DNA from: Marsupella aquatica
Lineage: Eukaryota > Marchantiophyta
Assembly (NCBI GenBank): GCA_973895155.1
Contig: OZ316899.1
Span: forward strand, 16,554,001-16,618,000
Direction: 5' to 3'
Length of the DNA: 64,000 nt
Below, piece by piece: positions 54,485-64,000 of this stretch. The position numbers and the translations under genes are program-made. How positions within the stretch are numbered: the stretch's first letter is position 1; each line of letters opens with the position of its first letter. Below the pieces are notes generated by a model. The model did not search any database and was not told the DNA's origin. It saw nothing but the letters and a program-made list of their open reading frames with translations.

Positions 54485-55483
54485 TCATCCATCACAGCAG
54501 TGCTCCACAGGAATGAAACCAAGCAAAATTTGGTGACCTCGGCCAATGACAAGGCCAATGTAGTTCACAATCCTTGACCGATCAGGATATGGATTGGAAT
54601 TACAATTAGTCAGCTCTTCTTCTTTGTTTTCTAACTCTGGGGGAAATGAGCATGACCAGGGAATTCTCTGAGAAATAGAAGTGCACAGGGAAAATGAAAT
54701 TGGCTCATTCAGCTGCGCAAGATGGATCATTGCAGCATACTTGGACAGTTGTTCCGCAATACATAAAATACCCTGACTTACATGCAATTGATACAATCTG
54801 CTTCTGTTGGCTGTCCTACAGCTCATGGTAGTGCCATTGGGACAAGGTAAGTGAATATTGCCATAGCTGAAGCACATTGAGCTTGCAACAACAAGTGAAG
54901 GAGCATGGCCAAAAGCAGAAAAGACAGACAGGTTTTACAAGAAGAAACTAACAACCGCCAATCTGCTCAAATCCGCTGCATAGATCAAACCCTCCGAACT
55001 ACACAGCCCTCCTTTGAAAACAATCCAATGTGCTTTGGCTGGTGGATGACAAGGACTGGGAGAAGAGGAAACGTCTGCACAATCAATCCAAATGACGGGA
55101 CACAGAGACCAGGCACAGAGAGGATTTGTGCTTAGACAAAAACCACAAATTGTAGCATGGGCGCCATAGCATTCTAGACAAAGCACAAAAACATAGAATC
55201 TATGAATCTATGACTCATGGACTAACAAAATGATTGGGTAGCATGGCAAAAGGAAAGACAAATTTCAAAATGACAACATGGCCCGTTTCCGCCATTCATT
55301 TGACGTTGCTAGGTGTCCGTAAGATGACTGACCCACAGACAATCCCGACAACCTCATCTGACAGACTGCTTTTCTAGTGTGAAGAAATACATGATTACAA
55401 GCAACACCACGCCTCATCCAAGCAGGGAATTGAAAACATAACCATGTCATTCCTGTATTGGACAATGTCCTCTGCCATTGCAC
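54485..55483 (-). CDS. Possible upstream exons of unknown cargo gene
   Basis: Three consecutive minus-strand frames (55,483-55,265; 55,186-54,935; 54,877-54,485) with Cys- and Trp-rich, non-repetitive composition (for example WLCFQFPAWMRRGVACNHVF and CLECYGAHATICGFC). They could be exons of one gene leading into the Cys-rich frame downstream. Splice sites were not established and no family was recognised, so this is a weak call. Confidence 0.2.
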
Positions 55484-55594
55484 TGCATAGTTGTTATTCC
55501 ATGTTGGTTGTCAACAGTTTGTTGGCTTGCCACAGCCTAGATAGAACAATAAAATACTGTACATGAATACAACAAGAAGAATCTGCATACAGCG

Positions 55595-55972
55595 ATGGCC
55601 CGGTCACTTGAGGAAAAAACAAAACTAAGAAGGCAGGCACACGGGCAACCGAGAAAAAAAGCTAGTGGCGCCTCGCGGAGAATCCAAAATGGTAATGCCC
55701 TTGCCCAGAAGCTTGGGAAACAAAAGAGAAAAAAGCAAAAACGAGCTACCGACCACCGTCTTGACCAGGCCCGCCAGGCCCGCCACAAGGTATGGCTGGA
55801 GGCTGTGGTCCCCCCCTCAGTAAAGAAAAGGATGCAGGTTGGAGCACGGGGCACAAGGCATGTTTGGATCCAGGAGGAGCAAAATAGTAATGTCAAGCAG
55901 GAAGTGTGGAGAGACCAATCAGTAAACAAAAATAGGGGAGAACAAACATACATCAGCAGCAGCAGGAAATGA
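55595..55972 (+). CDS. Small very basic protein, weak call
   Basis: 125 codons on the plus strand from an ATG in good context (GCGATGG), with many Lys, Arg and Gln residues (KKQKRATDHRLDQARQARHK). It overlaps an antisense frame of similar length and may be a shadow. It would be the only plus-strand gene in the CACTA element. Not recognised. Confidence 0.2.
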   Translation: MARSLEEKTKLRRQAHGQPRKKASGASRRIQNGNALAQKLGKQKRKKQKRATDHRLDQARQARHKVWLEAVVPPSVKKRMQVGARGTRHVWIQEEQNSNVKQEVWRDQSVNKNRGEQTYISSSRK

Positions 55973-56340
55973 GAGAGTTGATTTAGGAGGGATTGTAGGG
56001 AGAGAGGTTTTGGTGGGCTCGGCTGCGCGTGAAATATCGGGAGATAGATGCGCGAGAGAGTGAGGAGGGTGGCAAGCGGAAGACGGGTTGGGACTGGACC
56101 CTTGGTGCCGGTGGGTAATATATGGGGTTTCAGCAGACTTGGGGCCAGTTTGAGGAGGATTAAGAAGCGCGCACCCCACGTTCTTGGGTGGTGGTTGGGT
56201 GGGGTTTTGTTTGATTGAAGAAGAAACCACCATTCTCTTCTAGAAGAAAGAAAATCGCAGGAAACAGTGGACGGGAGAACAAGGCATGTAATAGAGAACA
56301 ACAAGGCATGTAATAGAGACAGTGCGCAGCTTAGCTCCAA

Positions 56341-58630
56341 GGTCCAACGTTACGATGCACAGGGGGTCCTTGGTTGCAAGTAGGAGAAGGACTGAATCAC
56401 TGTGGCTGCTCTTCTCTACTATCGAAGCACCCGGCTGGCAGCTCCGCAAACACTGATCGTAGCTACAATCTCTACACCGTTGATTGAAGAGCAGCTACAG
56501 CACAGTAAGGAGCTCCCACAGCCTCCCTCTTCAAAGCTCGGTTGACCTAGCTCTACGATCGACGGAGCATGGGCGCCAGACAAAGCACAAACTGTACCAT
56601 GGAGCTGGAGAAAAACACTGAGTAATTGAAGCCTAACAATACCCTAAACCCTAAACCCTAAACCCTAAACCCTTCTCAGCTCCTGATTGAATGAGGAAAA
56701 ACACATTACAAGACACATTGCAGGCAATAGGATTTTAACAATGAAATCTCGCCTGTGCTGACAGAATACCTGCTTACAGCCACGCGTTGCTCATCCTCCC
56801 ACAGTTTGGGGGCACACTATCCAGATGGCATGACGCATGCCTTAACTTATGACAATTTGCGCAGCTCAAATCAAGTAGGTTGTCCCCACAAAAAGACAGA
56901 GGACAACAAAGAAAAGCAATGTAGCCGTGATGTCTTACCAGCCCTGACAAGGGGAGCTTCAAAGGTGGTGCACTGTGGCTGAAATGGCAGCACGTTGCTC
57001 GAACACTAAAGCAACACAAAACTTGGACTCTCACCTTATGCAACTCCTGGCTTGTATTCAGTTGGCGTTGGCCCACTCTAAGCTCCTGCGCCGCTCCGAC
57101 TGCCAGTCGTTCTGTAGACGGTCTGTATCCTCCTTGACCGCAGCTCCTCCCCGCCCCCAGCTTGTCACCCGCGTCTTCTCCCCAATTTGTGGTGAGCTCC
57201 TCCTCGACCATAGCTCTTGCGACTGCTTTGCCTAGCCTCTGATGGCCTTCACGTTGTTACCGATTGTCGCTCACCACAAAGTCCACAATCCATAAACCAG
57301 GCAGATAGCGCGCCCGTAGAACAGATGCAACCCGCATGCAGCTTCACCAGCTCAATGGCAGCTCGACAACTTAAGGGTGCAGCAAAAGGGCGTTGAATAG
57401 GTTGTCTCACCTCACCCTTCGAGAGCCGGTCATTGCAGCATCCCTAAACTCCCAATCCCTCTTCTCGGATTCCACAGAGCCGACCACAAGAAAATGGGAA
57501 CACTAAACCTCACTGTAGAGACGTTCCCACCAAGATTACACGGAAAACCTTGCTCCGATCCCTAAGCTCCCGATCCCATCGAGAGAACACGATAAAACCT
57601 TGCTCCGATCCCTAAACTCCTAATCCCACCAAGAGAACACAATAAACCTTGCTCCGCAAGTTGGGAATGTGGCGGGATCCCTAAACACATCAACAACCTG
57701 CTAAGTGTATGCAAAGTTGCATAACCAGCTTGTTCCCTTCCAACGGTCGCGCGACTCGGGTGTCCAAACGGTACTGCAAGCGGTACAGGCCCCTAGCTTG
57801 GGATACCCTTACCAAAGTCACTGGTGTTGCCGACATGGTAACGGCAAGATTATCCTGACCCTCCATAAACCCCCTCCATTCACTCAAGTGTTGTGAGTGA
57901 CAACTTAGTGTAGTGTCGCTAAACAAATACTTTGGCCTTAGCAAATATCTGTGGTGATCGAACTTCATTAAACCAAACCTCTTTTGGTCACAAATAAGGC
58001 CATTTAATGAGTGATGCCCCTTGTCATCACCCTCTTAATTTATGCAATTACCCCTCCTGAACATAAGTGAACATTGTCCAAATTGCCTACCCTCATGAAT
58101 AATTTGTCAATTATCTTTCCCGACATATATGATGTCAATGGACATGATGGGGAACATGATGTCAATGGACATGATGCCAACGATCCAATGGTTCCTAAAC
58201 CCCCATCCCCTTAACATGCAACCCCCGACCCTTGACATCAAACCCCCCTAAACCCCCTTTAGTGAAAACCCAGCCACCCCCTAGCCTTGACATGTAAATC
58301 CCCTAAATGTCTTGACAACTCGACTGTGGCCAGACTATCTTTGCAATGCCAGGGGCCATTTTTAGAGTGCATGCCGCTTGCAAGCTCAGGCTCTCAAGAT
58401 CCTCCCAAGGCAGCAAACAAGTTAGGGTCCCTAAACATGTTCCTTTACCCTAAACCATTGCGTCACTATTTCAATCGAGTGTTCTTCGGCTGGACAACCC
58501 CCTAACCCTAAACCCACACCCCCTTGAGACCGGTACAAATCTACCTTTGTGCATCTCGGCCTTTTATAGATGGAGTTAGTAATCGATCCCTCCGTAGTCC
58601 ACCCTCCATGAACCTCACTCCAAAACCTTT
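56341..58630. other. Long upstream region of the CACTA cargo genes
   Basis: No convincing gene. Contains telomere-like repeats (56,641), GC-rich GCTCCTC/CGCAGCTCCTCC sequence at 57,060-57,260 like that of the other CACTA copy, and a roughly 50-bp repeat unit ACCTTGCTCCGATCCCTAA (57,547 and 57,598). One copy of a 90-bp direct repeat starts at 57,978. Confidence 0.4.
56641..56672. repeat. Telomere-like CCCTAAA repeats
   Basis: Four consecutive CCCTAAA units, the Arabidopsis-type plant telomere sequence. In this internal position it resembles a telo-box cluster, a promoter motif of many plant genes. Confidence 0.8.
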
Positions 58631-58720
58631 TTGGTCACAAATAAGGCCATTTATTGAGTTATGCCCCTTGCTATCACCCTCTTTACAGAATTACCCCTCC
58701 TCAACATAAGTGAACATTAC
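57978..58720. repeat. Two copies of a 90-bp direct repeat
   Basis: GGTCACAAATAAGGCCATTT ... CATAAGTGAACATT occurs at 57,978-58,072 and 58,632-58,720 with about ten differences. Confidence 0.75.
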
Positions 58721-58729
58721 CCATGATGT

Positions 58730-58924
58730 GCTAGACTATTCACCGTTCACAAAGTAGCAAGGTTACTTCTCATAGTCTTTTAGTGAACCATAAAACACTA
58801 ATAGTCTTTTGTAGTCTTCAACAAAACCGGTGCAATGGGTGCGAGTCGTTTCAAGTATGGAAAAAGGACTTAGTGGGCTTAGTCCTATAAGGTATGGTCT
58901 AAATTGCCCCGGTTTCTACTAGTG
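58730..58924. repeat. Right terminal inverted repeat and subterminal region
   Basis: Ends CCCCGGTTTCTACTAGTG (58,907-58,924) with AGTCTTT/AGTCCTA motifs just inside, mirroring the left end. Confidence 0.8.
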
Positions 58925-59123
58925 CAAAGCTCTTGGTTGAGGTAAACAAAGGGAGAAGACAACCTGGAAGCCGGAGGAGGAACCAGGACCCGTGAGCTAT
59001 GATCGGCAGGAAGCCGTGTTCATAGCAAGACCAGGAGAGCAGCGGGGGAAGCCGGTAGTCCAAGCCGCGGAGGAGGCGGTGGAGGACTACGGCAATGATG
59101 ACTCCGGCTACGGGTTGGACCAC

Positions 59124-62100
59124 TGTAGAGTAGGGTTTAAGGAAATATGAATTACTTTCCTCTTAAACAACCAGAATTCATTCCCATTAAGAGCTTGTGA
59201 GACCTAAAAGATTGTATTAATATACTTTGAGATAGTTAAGCTAACCTATCTCAGATTTTAAGCCTTTACCGACATGCTTAGGTTAGGTGGAAGGAGTTTT
59301 TAATACATCCTCAGGTATTGTGATGTTTGCATCATCAAAAGTGCAATAATCAATTCTAAAAATATAAGAAAACAACCAAAAGCCAGAGACGTAAAGATAG
59401 GATTAGGCGAGCCTTAAATGTCTCATCTCCTCTTGCCACTTAGCAATCTATGACTAAGTTAGGCACGATTAAGAGTCAACAGAGAGTCTGTTCAAATTAG
59501 GTTGATGCCTAATGCTCATCTTTAAAGCCAACCATCTAAGAATTTGTAAAAGATGCATATAAGATAGCCCATATTAACTTTCTGACCTATGTCAAGGCAA
59601 AGGTGGTACTGATTACTCCGAACTAACTTATTCTTCTATTCAATCCTTCAGATTGCTCTTTTAGGACTACGCAATTTATGAGTTCTCGTATGGTGCTTCT
59701 TCCACTAATACTTAATAAGCCATAAGTATTCCATAGTCAACATGAATCTTTAGACCTTTGCATGGTCTCAGGCATGCATTGCCAGTCAGCCTAAAGGTTA
59801 ACTATGACATTGTTAGTCACTTTCCATAGATTTTCTAGCAAGAATGGTCACACACTAATGTCCAAACACAAAGCATAGATCACCAAAATTATGAATCTAT
59901 TACTTATCTTCAAAGAATGAGACTTTCAAAAGTGAAATGCAAGTTTGAGTAAAATGGTGGAAACTTTCCCTCTTATACTTAGGGACAAGTTTCTTCTAAA
60001 CAAAAGTTGAAAAGGTATGCCTCTTCAATTCCTAACCTAAGTGTAAAAGTAAAAAGTAATGCTAAAGTCTGAAACTAGACTATGAGATAAAGTGCTCAGC
60101 AAAAATTCAAAGTCTAATTCTTCCTATACTAAGTTTTATAGGGCTTCAAACACAAAACCGGATCAAAAACTGGGTGGGAAACTGGATGGGAAGCCGGTTC
60201 AACTTCCGGATGGAATAACTTTTTACTCTTCAGGAGTTGAAGTGTCAGGCTTCACCGATGTGGAGTCTACTGCTGGGTCAATGGAGTTGAGAGGGTTTGG
60301 CATGAAAGTGATACCTCCAAAGGTAGTAGTAAATGGTGAGGTCGGAATGGGTGGAAAATTGGGTGTAACTGTGGTAGAAGTGATATCAGGATCAGGAGAG
60401 TCAGCCCATCCTTCTGTTGGTGTCACCTGTGGAGATGGAACAGTGACCTTCTCTGCAAATTGAGTCTGCTCCTCATCAGAAAGGTCATAGAATTTCTTCA
60501 GTTCAGCAAGGATAAGCTTGAGGGCAGAGAGGCATTCTTCCACCTTGTCACCATAGTCATGTGCAATCTGGATGACTAAGGGCATGAGAAGGGGATTGGG
60601 TACATCAATGAAGTACTGCCTAAATAGTTGGGTCTGTACCAGGTCCTCTCCCTTGGTTTCTACTAAGGGTTCCAGGTGATCCATAGCTCTGGAAATGTTA
60701 TCGAAGAGTAGTTGCTCCGTTGTGGTCTTCTCCTTTGCCTTGTGCAGCAACTGTTCAAGATGATAGTTCTTCTTCTTCTCTTCCTCTAATGACTTCTCTA
60801 GCTGCTCAATCTTGACCTTGTTCTCATCTCCTTTCATCAGGTCCTCCACTTTCTTCACAAGGTCAACAAGAGCTACACCAGTCACCTAGGAGAGCCTTGA
60901 GAGCACTGGTTCCATGATTCCCATCTTGGTCTTGATGGCCGAAAGATCCTTGAATAAACAAGAAAAATGGTGTAAGGTAGAGTGTAAAAGACCAGCTGAA
61001 GAGGTAGTAGTGCCACTCATCGGGTAGGAAACCGGTTCAGAAGCCGGATCAGAAGCCGGTTCAGGTTTGTCAAGCTTCCTCTTCTTGGTTGGCCCTACAA
61101 AGTCGATCTCTTCCGGCTCTAGGACATCTTCACACTCTGGTAAGTTCTGAATTTCTGGATCCAAGACTCCATATTTCACATAGCTGCTCTTGGTGCCAAA
61201 TGCACTCTTCTCATGTTTGAATAAGGTTTGGTCATGAGAGTATAGATGTACCAAGTAACAGGAGAGAGCAGTGGGTGCTCTGTTGGACAGGGTGGAGACC
61301 TGCTTCTCTAGAACACTTGAGAAGATAGTGGCCCATGATACCTCTATGGTTTTGAAGAAGGAAGCAATGATAGTACTTCCTACTTTAAGAATCACCCTAG
61401 CCTCCTTGGTTTCTCTGGATAGATGAGGGGGACTAGGAATGCCATCACGTTCCTGAGGTCCTTGTGGGTACACTGATTGATGGTCCATCCTTCTTTGGCA
61501 TCCATCTTGCCACCAAAGTATTCCACTGTGAGATTCTCTCCTCTGGGGCAGAAGCCACTCCCTTTCACTGGTAGCTGAAAAAGCTTCTCCAACGAATGCC
61601 TTGGTCCAAGCTTTTGGTCGAGCTCGTCCAGTCTTCTGAAATTCTGGGGGAGGAACTCCTGCCAGCACTTCCCTCACCATGTCTTCACTCAGAAATCCCC
61701 AAGTAAGATCCATCAAGGAGGCACAGCCCATTAGTGTAATATCTTTTCGGAGCTGTTCCTTCTCAGCTGCATCAGTAGGAATGAGGGGTCTCAAGGGCTT
61801 CATGGTGATCTGAGCCTCTTTCCTCTTTGAACGTCGTACTTCAGGCTTTACTGGAGTCCCACTCTGAGTCTTGGAAGAAGGACTGCTCTTGGCACTCTTC
61901 ATACTGCCTGGTAGTTGGAGTAGCAAACAGATTTGAACCGGTGAGGGCAGAAGGTAGGAGCTAGAAGTTAATATAGCCTCTATAATTACTCCGTTTCGTA
62001 TATCAGCCAACCTTCTCCATCTCAGCACACTTTCAGCGAAAACGAACGTCTAGCAAGCGAGATATAGCAGAAACCGGTTTGCCACCGGTTTAGTTCCGGT

Positions 62101-62727
62101 TCGTAAAAACTGGCTCAAGCCCCGAAAGTAGACAACTATCAAAACAGGGGGTCTTAGTGCCAATCTCCACATCCCCAGCCTTCCCTCCAAGCGTAGGAGT
62201 AGGCTACCACCTCACATGAGTCTGTCAAGGCTCTCTTATACCTTTCTCTCATAGAAACTAGAATGGTCCTATAATCCGGACCCAAGATCCTCAACCGGAA
62301 GGGAAGAGCCTCCTTTCACTACTGCTTCGACAAGCCTATTCACTCGGGAGCTCAAAACTTACTCTGTTCAGCTTTGAGAGGTGTGAGAAGAGCAAAACCG
62401 GTTCGGCCTTAAGAGGGATTCCGGCTCATTGTCAGGAGTCCAATGCTTATGGGTTTTCCCCAGGACAAAGAGCGTAGCCTTGGCTTCAAGAACCTGGTGT
62501 TAGATTTTCTTGATAGCATCCGGAGACAATTTTACGGCTTTTAGTTTGTGGTCCGGTTTCCTTCTCTTTACCAAGAAATACTTTCTTCCGGTTGAGCCTC
62601 TTTTCCTTCTCTTAATCTTTCAATAATGGTTTGCTTAGCATTTAAGGTTCTTCTTTCCCGCTTCAAAGGCAAAAAAAATTAATTTTTCCACTCTCTTTAT
62701 TCCTTTCTTCTTAACCATGTTATCACA
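59124..62727 (-). mobile_element. 3.6-kb element with ACCAC target duplication, no LTRs seen
   Basis: Inserted in gag-like copy B: ACCAC at 59,119-59,123 and again at 62,728-62,732, and the copy B frame resumes when the insert is removed. Its ends read TGTAGAGTAGGG and ATGTTATCACA (TG...CA). I could not find matching LTRs or a good terminal inverted repeat. It carries one gene on the minus strand, a distant relative of the gag-like family. The rest (59,124-60,222 and 61,903-62,727) is AT-rich or pyrimidine-rich and non-coding. Type uncertain: a non-autonomous retroelement with degenerate LTRs or a DNA element with 5-bp duplications. Confidence 0.6.
60223..61902 (-). pseudogene. Gag-like/coiled-coil gene, divergent relative
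   Basis: Start at the ATG at 61,902 (MKSAKSSPSSKTQ, basic). One frame is interrupted only by TAG at 60,886-60,888 and ends at 60,223. Between about 61,590 and 61,430 a neighbouring frame fits better (GFCPRGENLTVEYFGG and WTINQCTHKDLRNVMAFL), implying two compensating frameshifts. Similarity to copy A: KAWTKAFVGEAF versus AKWTKAAIIGEY, NQCTHKDL versus NQCTNPHI, and a following helical block. The second half has a Glu/Lys coiled coil (LEKSLEEEKKKNYHLEQLL) and a Thr/Pro-rich tail. Likely the structural protein of the 3.6-kb element; function not known. Confidence 0.5.
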
Positions 62728-64000
62728 ACCACCATGTTCCGAGAGTAAGGACCTGTGGCCATTTCATCCCCATGCTTCCAAGAGTAGTTCGAGGGGACCC
62801 CACCCAACAGAGCATCCCTGAGTCTCCCCCACCAGATGTCACTCCCCTGAGCTTTGACGGGATAAAACAGACGGCATAGGAGTTTCAGGAGCAACTCAAG
62901 GAAGAAGAGGAGGCAGCCCTGGCTAGGGAGAAGGATTTACCTGGGGGAGAATGGCCAGAGGACATCTGGCGGCTTGCAGAAAGACGGGGTAGCCCTCTAG
63001 CCACGATAGAAGAAATCTAGAAGGCGGCTTGGGAACAAAGGCCGCGGTGGTTGATGCCGATGACTACTACTCATTCCACCTATGCTAAAGATAGAGACAT
63101 GGAGTACGTGGAGATGTGTGGGGAACTTGCGCTCAACATCTTTGGGGAGGAGTTGGAGCAGGGACCCTTTTTCCAGAGAGAGATGTTGGAAAAACACCGA
63201 TTGGAAGAAGCGGTGGCTTTGGAGAGAAGAAAGAAAGACGAGGTCATCCGACGGCTTAGAGAGAAGGAAGCCAAGGCAGAGGACCTGAAGGCGGCCAAGA
63301 AAGCCCAAGATGAGCTGCGGATTACGCGGCATGAGCTAAACATCATGCAGGGGCAACTGGATACCGCTCTCTTTGATAATCAAATTATCAAGGATAAACT
63401 GACTCGGACCCAAGGGGAGTTGGCCGATGCGGTCAAGGAAAGGGAGAAGTGGAAGAGAGAGCTGAGGGACACAGAGGAGGCCCACATAGCAACCAACAAT
63501 TGGGCCATGGCGGAGACCCAGAGGAGGGAGAGGGCGTTGAAGGGGGAGCTCAAGGATATCCGTAGAGCCCTTGAGCAGAAGGAGGCCGAGTTAAGGAAAT
63601 CCTATCAAGGGATTATTGTGCTGCAGCAGGAGCTTGCATCCCTGACGGCCAGCTTCAAGGCCAACCTGCGTGAGAAAGACGACCAACTCAATCAGACTTA
63701 TGCCAAGATGAACAAAATGGAGTTTGAGGTCGTAACGGAGCTGGACAAGGAGCTAAGAGCAACCCAGAAAGAAAGGGCTACCTTAAAGAAGGGATTGGAG
63801 GAAGCCCAGAAGGAATTGGAGGAAGCCCAAAAGGAGCTGGAGGAGGCGCGAAAGGATTTGGACTAAACACAGGAGCAATTGGAAGAAAGCACGAGGAAGA
63901 TGGAGAACTTACAGCGGCGGGCCGACAACCAAACGGAGCGGCTGAAGAAACAAGCCGCAATATTTAAGTGCTTGGCTTCATCAGTTCCAACTCCAATTGG

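Larger units (their letters stand above)
41944..58924 (-). mobile_element. Complete CACTA (En/Spm-type) transposon, 17 kb, with cargo
   Basis: Left end CACTAGTAGAAATTGGGG; the complement of the right end is CACTAGTAGAAACCGGGG. The pairing continues as ATTTAGACC inside both, about 28 bp in all. The 3-bp target duplication CAA lies at 41,941-41,943 and 58,925-58,927. AGTC(C/T/G)TT motifs cluster in both subterminal zones. All recognised genes are on the minus strand: from the right, PHD, BRCT, F-box-like, TNP2-like transposase and a TNP1/TNPA-like gene. The insertion lies in gag-like copy B. Transposase frames contain stops, for example TGA at 48,675 just before the catalytic DGVNPFG block, though some apparent breaks are probably introns. 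Confidence 0.9.
40857..64000 (+). pseudogene. Gag-like/coiled-coil gene, copy B, split by two insertions
   Basis: Three segments: 40,857-41,943, 58,925-59,123 and 62,728-64,000. Segment 1 matches copy A from KGWAATLPKEVQLHFARGED through FSFPGPSTKNGF-type and YARSQIFAPVLP blocks. It ends in a linker with TAG stops at 41,354, 41,591, 41,702 and 41,794. Segment 2 encodes EDYGNDDSGYGLDH, and segment 3 resumes with the VRT...ESPPPDV block seen in copy A, so both insertions are precise. Segment 3 goes on to LPGGEWPEDIWRL and a long coiled coil (63,100-63,860) with TAG at 62,877 and 63,018 and TAA at 63,864, and runs off the window. All but one of the internal stops are TAG. The coiled coil has heptad-like Leu spacing over about 230 residues. 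Function unknown. Confidence 0.6.

Noticed and set aside
55537-56340. Long hydrophobic minus-strand frame that looks like a multi-pass membrane protein
   Set aside because: Leu/Phe/Cys-rich readout of a polypyrimidine-rich strand opposite a basic frame; no domain, probably a shadow.
1-64000. Bacterial or phage contamination, suggested by the ParB-methyltransferase layout
   Set aside because: The gene has spliceosomal introns and lies inside a Mutator-like element in a plant-type repeat landscape.
1-64000. tRNA or rRNA genes
   Set aside because: No cloverleaf with plausible A and B boxes and no conserved rRNA core sequence was noticed by eye; a tRNAscan-SE run would settle it.

Overview
The window looks like a deeply transposon-filled stretch of a nuclear genome from the green (streptophyte) lineage. 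Supporting signs are GT-AG introns, (CCCTAAA)n plant-type telomere-like repeats, EDM2-type PHD proteins, plant CACTA (TNP2/TNP1) genes, and Ty1/copia and Ty3/gypsy polyproteins. A Ty3-type element carrying a cytosine-5 DNA methyltransferase is a configuration previously reported from charophyte algae (and, in other retroelement classes, from dinoflagellates). A charophyte or another large-genome streptophyte is therefore my best guess, but the species cannot be fixed from the sequence. I found no rRNA, tRNA, CRISPR array or ordinary housekeeping gene.

Layout. 1-0.8 kb: decayed coding fragment. 0.8-2.9 kb: non-autonomous DNA element with TCCGAT subterminal repeats and the tail of an unknown gene. 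3.235-13.549 kb: a Mutator-like element with terminal inverted repeats and two divergent genes. One encodes a DDE/SWIM transposase; the other encodes a protein with a ParB/DGQHR-like N-terminus and an N6/N4-type DNA-methyltransferase-like C-terminus. At least eleven copies of an 18-bp palindrome or its half-site lie only in its non-coding parts. This is the most interesting system in the window. 14.5-20.0 kb: truncated Ty3/gypsy element, order gag-protease-DNMT-RT-RNaseH-integrase start. 20.3-23.7 kb: copy A of a gag-like/coiled-coil gene family. 23.95-29.3 kb: remnant of a CACTA element with a PHD gene. 29.3-40.86 kb: TGAC-motif-rich element with a 575-bp higher-order tandem array, split by a complete copia element (194-bp LTRs, GGAAA target duplication).

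From 40.857 kb to the right edge runs copy B of the gag-like gene. It is split by a complete 16.98-kb CACTA element (41,944-58,924; target duplication CAA) and by a 3.6-kb element (59,124-62,727; target duplication ACCAC). Removing both insertions on paper restores the order of the copy A gene. The CACTA element carries TNP2-like and TNP1/TNPA-like genes plus unusual cargo: an EDM2-like PHD protein, a tandem BRCT protein and an F-box-like protein.

Common theme. Three unrelated elements carry DNA-methylation or chromatin-reading proteins (DNMT, ParB-MTase-like, PHD). Most decayed reading frames are broken by TAG, less often TGA and rarely TAA, in positions where Gln (CAG) or Arg (CGA) would fit. 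That is the footprint expected from deamination of 5-methylcytosine in CHG and CG contexts. The picture is of a heavily methylated repeat compartment in which some elements encode their own methylation or chromatin machinery. All functional statements are inference from motifs read by eye.
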